Shown here piece after piece: positions 33,802-46,475 of a stretch of 64,000 nt of DNA. Origin of the DNA: Chlorocebus sabaeus. Lineage: Eukaryota; Chordata; Mammalia; Primates; Cercopithecidae. Below the pieces are notes generated by a model, which worked only from the letters and a program-made list of their open reading frames with translations, did not search any database and had not been told where the DNA came from. Each line of letters starts with the position of its first letter. The first letter of the stretch is position 1. The DNA lies in assembly GCF_047675955.1 (NCBI RefSeq), contig NC_132929.1, positions 32,294,421 through 32,358,420 on the forward strand. Reading direction: 5' to 3'. Position numbers and translations under genes: made by a program.

Positions 33802-34709
33802 GTGTGTCCCAGTCAAGCAGCATCTCTGGCAGGGACCCAGGGCTCTTGCTTCTGCTATTCCCGCTGTGGTTAATCTCTAGGTAATCTTACCATCCCCTCT
33901 GGCTTCTCACTTCTTTCATCATTGTGCAACTAATTCTGTACACTAAATCTCCTGTTTTAAATGATTTCTGTATTCTTGGGTTAGCCTGGACCGGTACAAA
34001 GGAGGTAATGGATTAGCGAAAAATCTTGGAATGAGGGCGTATTTTGAAGGTGGAAAAGACAGAATTGATGAGGGATTGGATATGTGGCATGAGGAAAGTG
34101 CTTAAAGTTCAGAACAGCCCATTTTCTTGCAACTTCCCCAATAAAGTTCTTCTCGGTCTTACCAGTCTCTCATTGCACCATCATTTACCTAGTACCTCAA
34201 AACGAAAATCTGAGGCTCATACTTTATTCATTGTATTCTTCATCAAATCCATTATAAAGCTTGATCCCAACTTTTGGGATATGTGGGAACTTGTCTGGAA
34301 TTATAAGAATCCAGGTAAACCTCATCATACCTTATCAAAAAGCTCAGACTGGAAACAGAGCCAAATTCAGACACTCCTGCTAGTTTCAAAAACTCCAGTG
34401 AACTTCACAAAGACTGTGCTTTGAGAAAGAAACCAGATTCTGTATGTAGGCTAGACAGGCTGGCCACTGGACCATTGCCAAGACAGCTTCAGGGGGTGTG
34501 GGGAAGTACAACAATCCAAGTTTTACTGCATCAATTGGGAAACCAGAGCATTTTTAGGTAAGTTGAAACATGGGAGCTCAAACATGCTTGAAGGATCCTA
34601 AGAAAGTGGAAAGTGATTACCAGTTACAAGGCCTGAGGCTCAGAAAACGTCTGTTTTCTTTTATTTGGGACTACTGAAGACAAAGATAATCTCTGGGAAG
34701 AAGAAAGGC

Positions 34710-34890
34710 TTCCTAGTTTATTAGCTGTGTGACCTAGAATAATGTTGTTAACCTATCCAGGCTTTAGTTTGCTACTCTATTAGAAACAGGAAAAGCATGA
34801 CCTACCTTGCAGGATTGTTGTATTAAATCATGTGATAGGCCTGCAAACATGGTGCATAGCGTACATTCATATTCATTTTTCTGTTCTTCC
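34710..34890 (+). mobile_element. MIR
   Basis: TTAGCTGTGTGACCTAGAAT, CTTTAGTTTGCTACTCTATT and CTACCTTGCAGGATTGTTGT follow MIR order. Confidence 0.75.
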
Positions 34891-35640
34891 CTTCCTCTTC
34901 TCCCATGTGGATAACGTTGTAGAATAAATTAACTATAACTTGCTGTGACTTAGTATACTCTCAGTTAATAACTATTGATCTTCTACACATGTGGTCCCCA
35001 GAGCAAATGTAGGCTGTGGTTTGATTCATAATTAAGATAAAATGTTTTCACTACAGAAGTTCATTGCCAGCTTATTTAAGTTTGTGGAGAAAATGTTTGT
35101 AGGTAATAGAGTAGGGTGCAAAATTTTCAGTAAGAAAGGCAAAACATTGTCATTATTTGTGTTAAATGCAAGATTAGCAGTTGCAAATGTAAGGACCAGG
35201 GCCTCATAAAAAGCTCCTCTTCCATGAACACTGCTGTTTGATTCTCTTCACTTCCTTGTTTGTATTAAAAAGTGGCAATGACCTATTGCATACTGTAGAA
35301 AGTTTGTATTTAATTGCTTCATAATAAGTTATCTTAATACATTTTGTAAACTTGATTTTAAAATATTCCTTATTTAAACTCCCAATTTATGAAGCCATTC
35401 TAGACAAAGTCTAATTGAAAAATATAACTCAGGATTACGAGGACAGAGTAAGTTTTCTTTTGTTTATTCTATTTTTTGACATTTAAAAAATGTGTAATAA
35501 TAAACAGGCATTAATTTTTCTTCTGAAAAGAAATTAAGTTGCAAAATACCATAGTGCTTGTATTGATTACTTTAAATTCTCTCTGCTCAACAGTTGGCCT
35601 GCTCTTTCTCTGCTCTCAACAGTTTATAGCCAAATTGGAA
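34891..35640. other. Unique AT-rich sequence
   Basis: Nothing recognisable; no significant frame. Confidence 0.45.
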
Positions 35641-35679
35641 TAAAAAATTAAAATTACTGTCGTTACTTCCCCACATAAG

Positions 35680-36052
35680 TGGGTATAATTGTTAATTTTA
35701 TATGTCAACTTGGCTAGACCACGCAATCCATATATTTGGATTGGGACGTCTAGACTGGGGGGGGTTAAACACCAGTCTAGGTGCCACTTTGAATGTATTT
35801 TTAAGATGGCATTTAAATCAACAGACTTTGAGTAAAGCACATTACCTTTCATAATGTGGGTTGGCCTCATCCAGTCAGTCAAAGGCCTTAAAAGAGAAAA
35901 GGATCCCAAGGAAGAGGGAATTCTGCCTTCAGTCTGCCTTTGGACTCAAGCTGCAACATCAGCCCTTCCCTGGGTCTCCAGCCTGCCAGCCTGCCCTGCA
36001 GATTTCAGACTTGCTGGCCCCAACAACCACGTCAGCTAATTCCTTAAAATAA

Positions 36053-36088
<36 letters not shown>

Positions 36089-36115
36089 TTGTATATCTAT
36101 ATTGATATTGGTCTT
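35680..36115 (+). mobile_element. LTR-like element ending in AATAAA and (CT)n
   Basis: TTAATTTTATATGTCAACTT, ATGTGGGTTGGCCTCATCCA, GTCTCCAGCCTGCCAGCCTG and an AATAAA (about 36048) followed by TCTCTCTC match a common old LTR whose family name I cannot fix. The (CT)n at 36055-36085 grew from its R region. Confidence 0.6.
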
Positions 36116-36339
36116 AATAGGTGTGGGGGGGTTGTGGGGGTGTGTATATCTGTATCGATATTGAGACCAGTAACTGGGCATTAAAGTAGCCAAAATATTT
36201 TGCTAGATACAACATTTTTAGAGTTTGTAAGAATTCCTGTTGTATTGTTAAGTTTTCATTGACACTCCATATCAAAATGCCACCAGATTTTTTCCCCTAT
36301 GACTTGTTATCTCAGAAATGTGACTGATATAAGAATCTC

Positions 36340-36830
36340 ACTTTCCTTTTTTCATTTTTTAATGGATTAAGCTAGACATAATTCACATAACCATATAGGC
36401 CACCCATTTAAAGTATATACTTCAATGATTTTTAGTGTATTCACAGAGTTGTACAGCCATCACCACAATCAATTTTAGAACATATTTATCACTCCAACAA
36501 GAAATCTCATATCCTTTAGCAGTCACTTCCATCCTGCTCCCCTCTGCCCAGCCCCAGGTAACCACTAAGCTACTTTCTGTCTCTGTAGATTTGCCTATTC
36601 TGACATTTTATATAAATGGAAGCATACAGTTCAGTAAGTAGTCTTTTATGACTGGCTTCTTTCACTTCACATAATGTTTTCAGGGTTCATTCATGTCATA
36701 GCATGTATTGGTATTACATTTCTCTTTCTTGCTAAATAATATTTCATTTATGGATATACATATGTTATTTATCCACTCCAGTTGATGGACACTTGGATTG
36801 TTTCTACCTTTTTGGCTATTATCATTTTCC
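36340..36830 (-). mobile_element. L1M 3' part, antisense
   Basis: GTAACCACTAAGCTACTTTC, GTAGATTTGCCTATTCTGAC, TATAAATGGAAGCATACAGT and GTTGATGGACACTTGGATTG are antisense L1M 3' UTR text, collinear. Confidence 0.85.
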
Positions 36831-38125
36831 TTTTTCTTGATCTTAGTACTAAAATGTGAAATGAATAAAAGGGAAGAAAAAGAAAGTAGCAGATCCTGGA
36901 AAAATTCTCAATTAAGTGAATGATCACTGAATAAATAAGTTATCAGAACACCATATTTATTATAGGTGCAATGCTTATTAACTAATCATTTCCAAAACCG
37001 TAACTATTAATCAAATGCCTTGCAAAATATGTTCTTATTGCAAGTATTTGTGCCTAAGTGCTTCTGTTTATGGGACAAGAAATTCAAATAGCTGTCTTGG
37101 CAGTATCACTCCAGTTGTATAAGCCAAAGGATTAAGAGTACTTTTGAGAAGGAGTAACAATGTGTTCTGCTTGGCTTTGGAAATGATGGTAAATTTATAC
37201 ATAATGTATGGATGATTATATTATACCCATATGAGGCTGTCAATCAAAACAGCGTTTCTGTCAGATGATAGTTTCCAATTCACAAAACTTATTTTTCACA
37301 TTAGAATCCTTGCTGGATTCAGATCATATTGAACGTCTACATTTCTCTGTCACTTTATTTTTAAAAATCCATTTCTAAAAATGAAATGACTGGATAATTA
37401 TGACTTTGAGCAACAACTATCCATGCCAGCCTGGTACAGGAAAGCTTAATTCTAATCCTAACATCACTCTTCATATAAAGTAAGAGCTGTTGATATTGCA
37501 AAATCCCAGGGTGGAGCTTCTTTTAATTTCCCTTAAACTAGCTGGTCTGGCCAGTATTGCTTCACAGGATATAAACAGAACAGTAGCTAAGCTTCCATAG
37601 AGCAGAGGTATGCTCTAGGAAGAACAATAAAATCAACTGGACTTAGTGCGGAATGAAAGGCTTAAAAATTCCATAATGTAAGGAAAGAATGCAGGCATTA
37701 CTTATAGGCATTTTAAAAGTTTTTGCCTTCTCCCCAGAAGTACTCACCTACCAAATTTTACATTTGGTTTCCCCACAGGTATGATTATACTGTGAGTAGC
37801 AACTTGACTTGCAAGCTAGATCAAATTGTTAAGAGGGTAATGTTTATCTTGGATGTTTCTTAATTTCCATTTCCTCTGTTTCCTTTCTCAATGTTCCTTC
37901 CCCTAGAAACAGGTTTTAAAAGTAATTTCCATAAAGATGTCAATGACAACTTGCTTATTTTCAAAGAAATGTAGGCATTTTAAAAGAGACCCTAATAACA
38001 CAAAACAGTAAATTATTACTGATGAGATTTCACATATTGTACATAGATCAGAGGTACATTTCAGGGCCTTCTTGAAACTACACTATCTTCACAGTAGACC
38101 AAGCCCCTGCTATACACTCATAGAC
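36831..38125. other. Unique sequence
   Basis: No repeat or frame that I can support. Confidence 0.45.
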
Positions 38126-38204
38126 GTAAAAACTTGACTTAAGTTTTTGTTGTTGTTGTTGTTTTGGTTTTTGTGAGGTTTTTTTGTTTGTTGTTGTTGT
38201 TTGT

Positions 38205-38489
38205 TTTTATACCAAGTCTCACTCTGTCACCCAGGCTAGTATGCAGTGGCATGATCTTGGCTCACTATGACCTCTGCCTCCCAGGTTTAAGCAATTCTCC
38301 TGCCTCAGCCTTCTGAGTAGCTGGGATTACAGGCTTGCGCCACCACACCTGGCTAATTTTTGTATTTTTGGTAGAGGCAGGGTTTCTCTGTGTTGGCCAG
38401 GCCAGTCTCGAACTCCTGACCTCATGTGATCCACCCGTCTCAGCCTCCCAAAGTGCTGGGATTACAGGCGTGAGCCACCGTGCCCATCT
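38205..38489 (-). mobile_element. AluS-like SINE
   Basis: Reverse full-length Alu; its tail side has become a (TTG)n/T-rich stretch (38143-38205). Ends ACCGTGCCCATC. Confidence 0.93.
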
Positions 38490-38548
38490 AAAGTCAAGTT
38501 TTTCATACATAAATATGTTTAGTTGGAAGAAAGTGGAGGGTCATTTTT

Positions 38549-38677
38549 GCTTTCTTTGAGAGATGGGGTTCTTGCTATGTTGCTCAAGCTAGTCTCAAAC
38601 TCCTGGACTCAAGCGATCCTCCTATCTCAGCCTCTAGATTCCCTGGGACTACAGGTATGCGCCACCATGCCCAGCTG
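38549..38677 (-). mobile_element. Alu monomer fragment
   Basis: Reverse single arm: GAGAGATGGGGTTCTTGCTA through CACCATGCCCAGC. Confidence 0.8.
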
Positions 38678-38679
38678 CA

Positions 38680-39690
38680 AGGGCTATTCTTAGATCACAA
38701 TCACAGTATTGGCTAGTAACAGCTGTTTTCCTTCAAATCTGAAACTTGTAGGAAAGATAGAGTGATAGAAAATATATCGATGGTTATGACCATAGACTCA
38801 GAGGACATAAAGGTGTCGCATGCAGAATACACAACTAGAAATAAGCCAGTGCCAGCCTCCTTTTGTGAGGCTGCTGCTTTTTGCGCTGCCCTCTCATCAT
38901 CATGCTTGTGATTGCAATTGTCAGCTGGGTCTTCTTGGTTCAAATATAAATAATCTTACCTGAAAGTTTCTCTAACTTGAAGGTTTATAAAAACAATAGT
39001 ACATTTATTTGAGAATCACTTATCCTAAGCTATGGAAGAAGAATTAAATACAGATTTCCAGTTTGAATATAATGAAGTAAAATTGGCATTTCCCCCTTTT
39101 GCTCTAGGAAATCACCCAAAAGAAGAATGAGAAACAGAAACACAAGCTAGGATGCATATGAAACTTTAAGCCACAAATAGGTAGAAGGGCTGCCAAAAGC
39201 AATGAAGAACAAACAGGATGTGGGAGGAAGCAGAAGGAGATGCCTGTGAATGCAAATCCCTGAGACAACTGGCACTACCCCAAGATGCAGAGTACTCCTA
39301 AGTTGCAGAGCTCTAATCCTCATGTGTCCTGACAGGGACGGTGAGGTGGTGACAGAAGCATCCATGACCATTTGATTCTGAGAAGTAGAGGTGGTAGGAC
39401 TGAACAGACTCATGTGATAAAGCCATATTTTAAGAAACAATCTGTTGATGAGGCAGAGGATTGAAGAAAAGAGCCTGGTATAAGTCGTAGAGCTGCCTAT
39501 CTCTGTCAGCTGGGTAGAGGTTAAATGGACTCTCACACTTAGCTGGGGACCCTAAGGAGAGCTGCTAGCCTTGGACACAGCTCCAGCATCTCCATCATAT
39601 GAAGCATTTACAAGTAGCTAGTCAAGAAAAGCCCTTTCATCCAAAATGAGAAATCAAGAATAAACCATCCAGAATGAATGAATATACATA
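38680..39690. other. No recognised feature
   Basis: Contains a 129-codon minus-strand frame (39147-39536) with no domain signature or splice context that I trust. Otherwise unique-looking sequence. Confidence 0.4.
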
Positions 39691-39782
39691 TATTCATAAT
39701 ATATATAATGTGTGTATATATATGCACATTATATATATTCATTATGTGTGTATATATACTATATATATATATATATATATAA
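39680..39782. repeat. AT-rich hairpin and (TA)n
   Basis: A perfect inverted repeat, AATATATATAATGTG at 39698-39712 and CACATTATATATATT at 39725-39739, is followed by (TA)n at 39751-39782. Confidence 0.85.
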
Positions 39783-39801
39783 AAGTATGATGAGAATACA
39801 C

Positions 39802-39827
39802 CACACACACACACACACACACACACA
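39802..39827 (+). repeat. (CA)n microsatellite
   Basis: Thirteen uninterrupted CA units, 20 bp after the (TA)n run. Confidence 0.95.
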
Positions 39828-39964
39828 GAGAAAAGGAACAGAAAAAAGCAAATGCAGGTGAAATCTGGTCACAGAAGTATTTCCATGGAACAGATGATAA
39901 TTTCGACCAAATATTTTGCCATGGATTTAACAGTTAATGAGAAATCTATGTATAAAATAAGAGC

Positions 39965-40372
39965 ACATAGGTACATACAATGGAGTATTATTCAGCTTTA
40001 AAAAGGAAGGAAACTCTGACGCATGCTACAACGTGGATGAATCTTGAAAACATTGTGCTGTGTGAAATAAACCAGTCACAAGAAATACAAACACTATATG
40101 ATTCCACTTACATGAGATATCTAGAGTGGTCAAATTCATAGAGACCGAAAGTAAATTTGTGGTTACCAGGGACTTTGGGGAAGGAAGAATGAGAATTAGC
40201 ATTTAACGGGTACAGTTTCAACAGGAGGAGACCAAAAGGTTTTGAACATGGATGGCAATGACAGTTGCACAGCGGGGCGAATGTGCATAATGCCACGTAA
40301 CTGTACACTTTAAAATGGTTAAAATGGTAAGTTTTATGCCATGTATATTTTACCAATTTTTTAAAAAAGACA
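39965..40372 (+). mobile_element. L1M 3' end
   Basis: CAATGGAGTATTATTCAGCT, GATTCCACTTACATGAGATA, CTGTACACTTTAAAATGGTT and a tail after TATATTTTACCA: standard L1M 3' terminal order. Confidence 0.88.
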
Positions 40373-40404
40373 AGAACATACAGCAGATATGCAAGACTCA
40401 GGAA

Positions 40405-40569
40405 GTAGCCGGGTGTGGTGGCACATGCCTGTGGTCGTAGCTACTCTGGAGGCTGAGGCAGGAGGATCGGTTTAGCCTAGAAGTTTGAGACTACAGCGAG
40501 CTATGATTGTGCCACTGCATTGCAGCCTGGATGACAGAACGAGACTCTGTCTCTCAAAAAAAAAAAAAA
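40405..40569 (+). mobile_element. Alu right monomer (FRAM-like) with target duplication
   Basis: Begins GTAGCCGGGTGTGGTGGCAC and goes straight into right-arm text, with an A16 tail. Target duplication AAGACTCAGGAA at 40393-40404 and 40570-40581. Confidence 0.9.
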
Positions 40570-40599
40570 AAGACTCAGGAAAATGGAGAGACCAGGAAA

Positions 40600-42365
40600 G
40601 CTTAAAAATAGAAATGGAGTCAAAATCAGAAGTAGCACAGTGGAAACTAGATACTGATGAGAATACAGAAAAGAAACATAGAAGTTAGCAATGAGAAAAG
40701 CAAGCAAAATGAATGAAAATAAATAGAATTTAAAACAATTCGAGATAGATAAAATGTAAATAAGTAGGGAAGACAGGCAAAGGAAATGCAATATACAGTT
40801 ATTCAAAATCTCTATGTAATGAATTAGAAAAAGTATCTGAAATACTGTGGAAGAAAATGTTCATTTCGAAAGGGAATGTCAGGTCTCAGGAAAAATTGAC
40901 GCATAATGGCCAACACTGAGACATATCCTAATACAACTGCTGAACTTTGAAGATAAAAAAAGAATCCTTTGAACAATCAGACAAAAACAATGAGTCATCT
41001 ATGCAGGGTAAAAACAAAACAAGCTGACATAAGCTGTCTCTACAATAATATTCAATTCTAGAAGACAGTAGGGAAATGCCCCTGAAATCTTCATTTAAAA
41101 AAAAGCATGACCCCAAAATTTTATATCATCCAAATTATTATTCAAATGATAAAGGCAAAGAAATTTTTAATATCCATGAACTCTATGGAAACAGTTGGAA
41201 AACATTTGCAATTCATATCACAAAGTCCCAACTTTTTTATCTACAAGAATTTTTAAAAAATAAAACTATAGACAGACCAATAACCCAGAAGACAAATGAG
41301 CAAAGAATGTGAACGGTTTACATGAAAGGAAATGAAAAGGACTCTAAAATATATATGAAAAGATGCTGAATCACATTCAAAGTGAGAAATGCAAATTAAA
41401 ATTAAACTGGCCAGATGTGGTGGCTCACATTTGTAATCCCAGCACTTTGGGAGGCCCAGGAGGGTAGATCACCTGAGGTCAGGAGTTTGAGACCAGCATG
41501 GACAACATGGTGAAAACCTGTCTGTACTAAAAATACAAAAATTAGCCAGGTGTGGTGGCGGGCACCTGTAATCCCAGCTACTCGGGAGGCTGAGGCAGGA
41601 GAATCACTTGAACCTGGGAGGAGGAGGTTGCAGTGAGCCAAGATCATGCCATTGCACTCCAGCCTGGGAGACAGAGTAAGACTCCATCTCAAAAAATTAA
41701 AATAAAAATAAAATAAACTGAAAGATTATAGTTAGCCCATCAAATTGGAAAATATAACAAAGCTTGGTAACACTGCATAAATATGAGTGTGAAAGAGGCA
41801 TTTTCATACATTGCTGTTAGAAACATGAATTGGTACAACCTCTATGTAGGATAATTTGGCAACATTTGTCAAAATTACAAACACATACACTCTTTGAATC
41901 AGTAATTCTACCTCTAGGAATTTATCCTGCAGATTAGTTACATATATGCAAAATGACATATGTTCTAGAAAAGTCTTTGAAGCATTCTTTGTAATAGCAA
42001 AAGACTGCAAATAAATATCCATCAAGATGAAGTTGATTAAATAAATTATAATGCATCCATTCTATGGAATATGATGCTGCTGAAGAAAGAAGGGTAAATG
42101 TTTTACGGATACGTAGTAAGTTCCAAGTATAGTTTAGTGAAAAAAAAACAAGCTTCAGAGTATATAGAATGTTATCACTTGTGTAAAAGGCAAAACTGTA
42201 TGTTTATATTTGCTCATATGGCATTGAAGGATGTATAAGATTTTGGTAATATTAGCTGCCTGTGAGGAGGAGAAGTAGGTGGCTGTATTGGAATTAAAGA
42301 GAATTTATTGCTGTATACTCTTGAGCAATCAGAATTTTGAAATCTTAATTCATTACCTATTCATA
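40600..42365 (+). mobile_element. HAL1/L1ME-like LINE, split by Alu
   Basis: ORF1-like remains (AGGGAAATGCCCCTGAAATC, TTTTATATCATCCAAATTAT, GATAAAGGCAAAGAAATTTT) precede a 3' part with CTACCTCTAGGAATTTATCC, GTAATAGCAAAAGACTGCAA and CTGCCTGTGAGGAGGAGAAG. The order fits HAL1 or an L1ME element. Interrupted by the Alu at 41409-41708. No coding capacity. Confidence 0.6.
41409..41708 (+). mobile_element. AluS-like SINE
   Basis: Sense full-length Alu from GGCCAGATGTGGTGGCTCAC, with an (AAAAT)n-type tail; AATAAACT-like bases flank it on both sides. Confidence 0.94.
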
Positions 42366-44022
42366 AGTAAATAAATAAGCAAGCAATGTGTGATTCTGTT
42401 GTTTACATGTAATATCTTTTCTGTGGAATTTGTGAATTCCCCTAGCCACAAACGCTCTTATCCTAGGCTGCCTCTTCTTTTATCAACCTATTTCTGGGCT
42501 ATCTCCCACCCTCTTTGGAGTCCTACCCTATTCATAGTTCCCTGACCACCTGACTCAGAATGGTGCTTCTTAGCAGCAAGGCTTTTAAGACAAATTTCAA
42601 ATAATTCTCATGGTTATTCACATGCATATACCTATAAGTTTATGAACAGAAATCTTCATAACCCTCTGACTATATTTGTTTTTTAATTGCATTAATCTTA
42701 AGGAGGATTTCTTTTATTTGTTTTAGAGTCTGCCAAATTAGGAAAACTTCCCTTCTCTGCAATAACTCATAGTTTACTTCTTTGGTAACAATTAGACAGA
42801 AATTCAGGATTCTAAAAAACAGAAAGCAACTCCAATACAGCCACCTAATTCCCCTCCTTACCAGCAACTAATATTACCTACCAGTCAAATGTGATTAATA
42901 TGCTCTTTTATTTTCTATCAAATTCAATGTCCAAACAATAATTATATTTAGCCATGATCTTTTCAGCTGTTTGCTTGAAAGGGGAAAACTTCAATTGTCC
43001 AAGCAATCCTGGGCCCTGAGTTTATGTAGCTTGTTCATAACTGGAGGTGAACAGTAGATGGAATATAAGACACCTTCAGGTAATCCCTGTAGGGTATTTC
43101 TAGAATATTGCTCTAGCAAAGCTGGGGATATCCTGACCCCCTACAAAGTATATATGTTTGACTTTTTTACATATTTATACACACACACATATACATGTAT
43201 ATATATACACACGTATATCTATGTAATCTTTCTTGAGGTAGAGATTGTAGCTTCGCAATGAAATTTACTTACAATCTCCTGATGCCCTATTAAGCCTCCA
43301 CCAACAGCAAAGTCCCATTAGACTGGTCTATGCTAAAGCCTATTTGATATTAAAACACAAGGAAAGGTCTTTGCCTAAGTAGATTAAGGAGACATAAATC
43401 AAGCAAGTCAGATTTCTAAACAAGGGAACTTTAAACATGGAATTTGTAAATGCTATTCATTCGTGCCCCATGTAAACATGCAGATATTGCTTAGTGAACT
43501 TCGGCCTACCAGGCTTTAAAACAATGGTTATAACATTAGTATTCCTCTTTCCATGATTGCTGCCAGAATAATTTCAGTCCCCATTTGGGGATTTTCACAG
43601 TTATTCCCTCTTAATACCCTCCAATATCCTTTCTCTCAAATGCCACTTGGAACTTTCTAAGTGGAATGGTTTCTTTGCCTCTGTGTGGCAAGTTTCTGCT
43701 CTGTGCATTTCACATCTCTTCTCTGGCACTTTTCCCTTTCACCTTACCTTCTGGCTAAAAGAGCAACTTCTAGCTCAAATTTAATTAATAAATTTAAAAT
43801 TTTAATTTGAGGAAAGCTATGTTTAATAGTGTAACCTTATTAAATGCCCTCTATTTCACGGGGCTGTAGCCATCTTAGGTTTTCTGATTAAATTACTTAA
43901 GGTCTGATTATGTTCTCTACACTGTGGTCTGTTCTTAGAGTCATATTGTTATCCACCTTGATTTAGTGCCATTGTCCTTTCATGTCCATGTATGCATTTT
44001 GTTTACCAAAAAAAAAGTTACG
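42366..44022. other. Mostly unique sequence with a (CA/TA)n stretch
   Basis: A mixed CA/TA simple repeat lies at 43170-43225. The rest has no feature that I can support. Confidence 0.45.
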
Positions 44023-44321
44023 GCCGGACGCGGTGGCTCACGTCTGTAATCCCAGTACTTTGGCAGGCTGAGGCGGATGGATCACCTGAGGTCAGGAGTT
44101 TGCCACCAGCCTGACCAACATGGCGAAATCCCATCTCTACTAAAAATACAAAAATTAGCTGGGTGTGGTGGTGCACACCTGTAATCCCAGCTACATGGGA
44201 GTCTGAGGCAGGAGAATCACTTGAACCTGGGAGGTGGAAGTTGCAATGAGCCAAGATCACACCTTTGCACTCCAGCCTGGGCAACAAGAGCGAAACTCCG
44301 TCTCCAAAAAAAAAAAAAAAG
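44023..44321 (+). mobile_element. AluS-like SINE
   Basis: Sense full-length Alu starting GGCCGGACGCGGTGGCTCAC, with A15 tail; relatively well preserved. Confidence 0.95.
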
Positions 44322-44579
44322 CATTACTTATCATTGTCCTTAAAATTTAACTCCGTCAGGATGAGATAAAGTGGGTGATGTTCCTCTCATCCCTGCGTGC
44401 ACATACGGAAAGTTCATCACTTTTATGACCACTCCAAGGTACTAGAAAGACCTGTGTCATTTTAATCATAAATATGATCTCAGTCCAGAAATTTGAATAC
44501 CCATATCCATAAGTAATCACAATTCTGAACTTCATTTAATGTCTGTACCCGCTTTTGATACAGGGAATGGCACCCATAT

Positions 44580-44935
44580 GCTGCAATTGTTTCTGGTTAC
44601 TGCTATGACAAATTGCCACAATTTAGTGGCTTAAAACAACACAAATTTATTATCTTAAAATTATTTAGGCCAGAAGTGTGACTGTTTCTTTACCTTTCTT
44701 ATCTTCTAGAGGTGCCTTCATTCCTTGGCTCATGGCCCCTTCCTCCATCTTCAAAGCCAGTAACATCACATCTCTCTGACCCTTCTATCACCACACCTCT
44801 GACCACAGCCGGGAAAGCTTCTCCATATTTAAGGATTTAGGTGATTTGATTGGACCCACCTTGATAATCCAGGCGAATTCGTCTTCTCAGGGTCTGTAAC
44901 CTAATCATCGATAAAGTCCCTACACCACTCGTCCA
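44580..44935 (-). mobile_element. MaLR-like LTR, antisense, approximate
   Basis: TTAGTGGCTTAAAACAACAC, CATTCCTTGGCTCATGGCCC, TCCTCCATCTTCAAAGCCAG and GGACCCACCTTGATAATCCA form a common old LTR text. The class is MaLR-like; the name is not certain. Confidence 0.6.
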
Positions 44936-45597
44936 AGCCGGCATCATCTCTCACCTGTATCTCACCTGGATTATGGCACTAGCCTTCTGTCTGGTCTCCA
45001 CAGTTCTACTTTTGCCCACTGTAGATAATTATCCTCACAGCAAAACCAGACGTTTTGTTCTGAACATTTTAAGTTTTGAGACCTATTAGACAATTAAGAG
45101 GATTTCAAGTAGTTGTCTTGTATACAGATGGATCTTCAATTCTGAAGCTCAAGGAAAGCTTTCAACTGGAGATGTAAATTTTGGAGACATTGCCATACAG
45201 ATGGCACTTAAAACTATGGGGCTGGAAGACATAACCAAAGGAGTAAGTCTACATAGAGAAAAAGCTGAGGACCTAGTCCTGGGGCATTTCAACATTGAGA
45301 GATTTCAACAAGGAGGTGTTAGCAAAGAATCCTAGTCTGTCTGTAAAATGAAGGAAAATGAGAACTGTGCTGCAGTCTGAGACTCTTCCTCCCCAGTTAT
45401 CCTTCCTTCCCCCTCTCCTTTCCCAGGTAGCAGGCCTGGATGATAGTCTAAAGGCACTCCCCAGGTACTCTTCCACCCTCCCTTTATCCTCCACAGATAT
45501 TTCCCCAATAAATCTCTCACCCATCTAATTCCATCTTGGTATCTGCTTTTCAGAGTACCCAAACTAACACAGCATAGGTTAAATAAAGAGCAGGAGG

Positions 45598-45905
45598 AAG
45601 GCCAGTCATAGTCGCTCATGCCAGTAATCCCAGCACTTTGAGAGGCCAAAATAGGAAGATCCCTTAGGTTAGGAGTTCAAGACCAGCCTGGGCAACATAG
45701 TGAGAACCCATCTCTACAAAGGAAAAAAAAAAAAAAAAATTAATAGTCAGGTGTGGTGCTGTGCTCCTGCAGTCCTAGCTACTCCAGAGGCTGAGATGGG
45801 AGGATCCCTTGAGCCAGGAGTTCAAGGCTGCAGTGATCCAAGATCACAACACTGCACTCCAGCCTGGTTGGCAGAGTGAGACCCTGTCTCTAGAAAAGAA
45901 AAAAT
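45598..45905 (+). mobile_element. AluJ-like SINE
   Basis: Sense, diverged, with an expanded middle A run (45722-45739) and J-type right arm. Confidence 0.92.
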
Positions 45906-46264
45906 GTTTTGAATAATAATTTTAAAAATAACAGGAGGAAATAAACATTATAAAGAGGAGCAGACAAATTACACCTGGTGGGGGAACAGAAGGTCTAGGT
46001 TTGTTGTTGTGAGGTCTTACAGATGTGAGCTATTACAGCATGGTTGTATGTTGACCAGAATTACCCAAAAGAGAAATACAAACTAATGGTGTAGGAGACA
46101 GAGAGGACAGGTCCAGGAACAAAATGCTTGAGTAAACAAAAAGGAAACGGATCCAGTGCACACAGACAGGGGTCAGGCAGCTGCCAGTATCTTCCCTTCT
46201 ATACCTCCTCCATAGTTCATTTAGCACTTCAAAGCCAGAAAGAGGCCTTCCAGGGCAAATATTC

Positions 46265-46475
46265 TCTAACACACATTATCTCATTTTATCCTCACAACTA
46301 TCCCATGAATTGTCAAGCATTAGTATTCTACACATAACAGGTGAGAAAACTAATGTTCACAGCACTTAAGTAAATTTCCAGAGTTTCTATGATTAGGAAA
46401 GAGTAAAGCTGAGAGTTAAAACAATTTCCTTTTATTCCAATGCCAGTATTGCTTTTATTACTACACCTTGTTGCT
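46265..46475 (-). mobile_element. MIR
   Basis: CATTATCTCATTTTATCCTC, CAGGTGAGAAAACTAATGTT and GCTTTTATTACTACACC follow antisense MIR order. Confidence 0.75.

Noticed and set aside
33557..33873. Poly-Glu (minus) and poly-Pro (plus) frames
   Set aside because: Both are direct readings of the (TCC)n pyrimidine tract.
34044..34424. 126-codon plus-strand frame
   Set aside because: No protein family resemblance, no splice or Kozak support, and the interval looks like old LTR-type sequence (AATAAAGTTCTTCTCGG).
39147..39536. 129-codon minus-strand frame
   Set aside because: Hydrophobic and Ser-rich by chance; no receptor or transporter motif, and no supporting signals.
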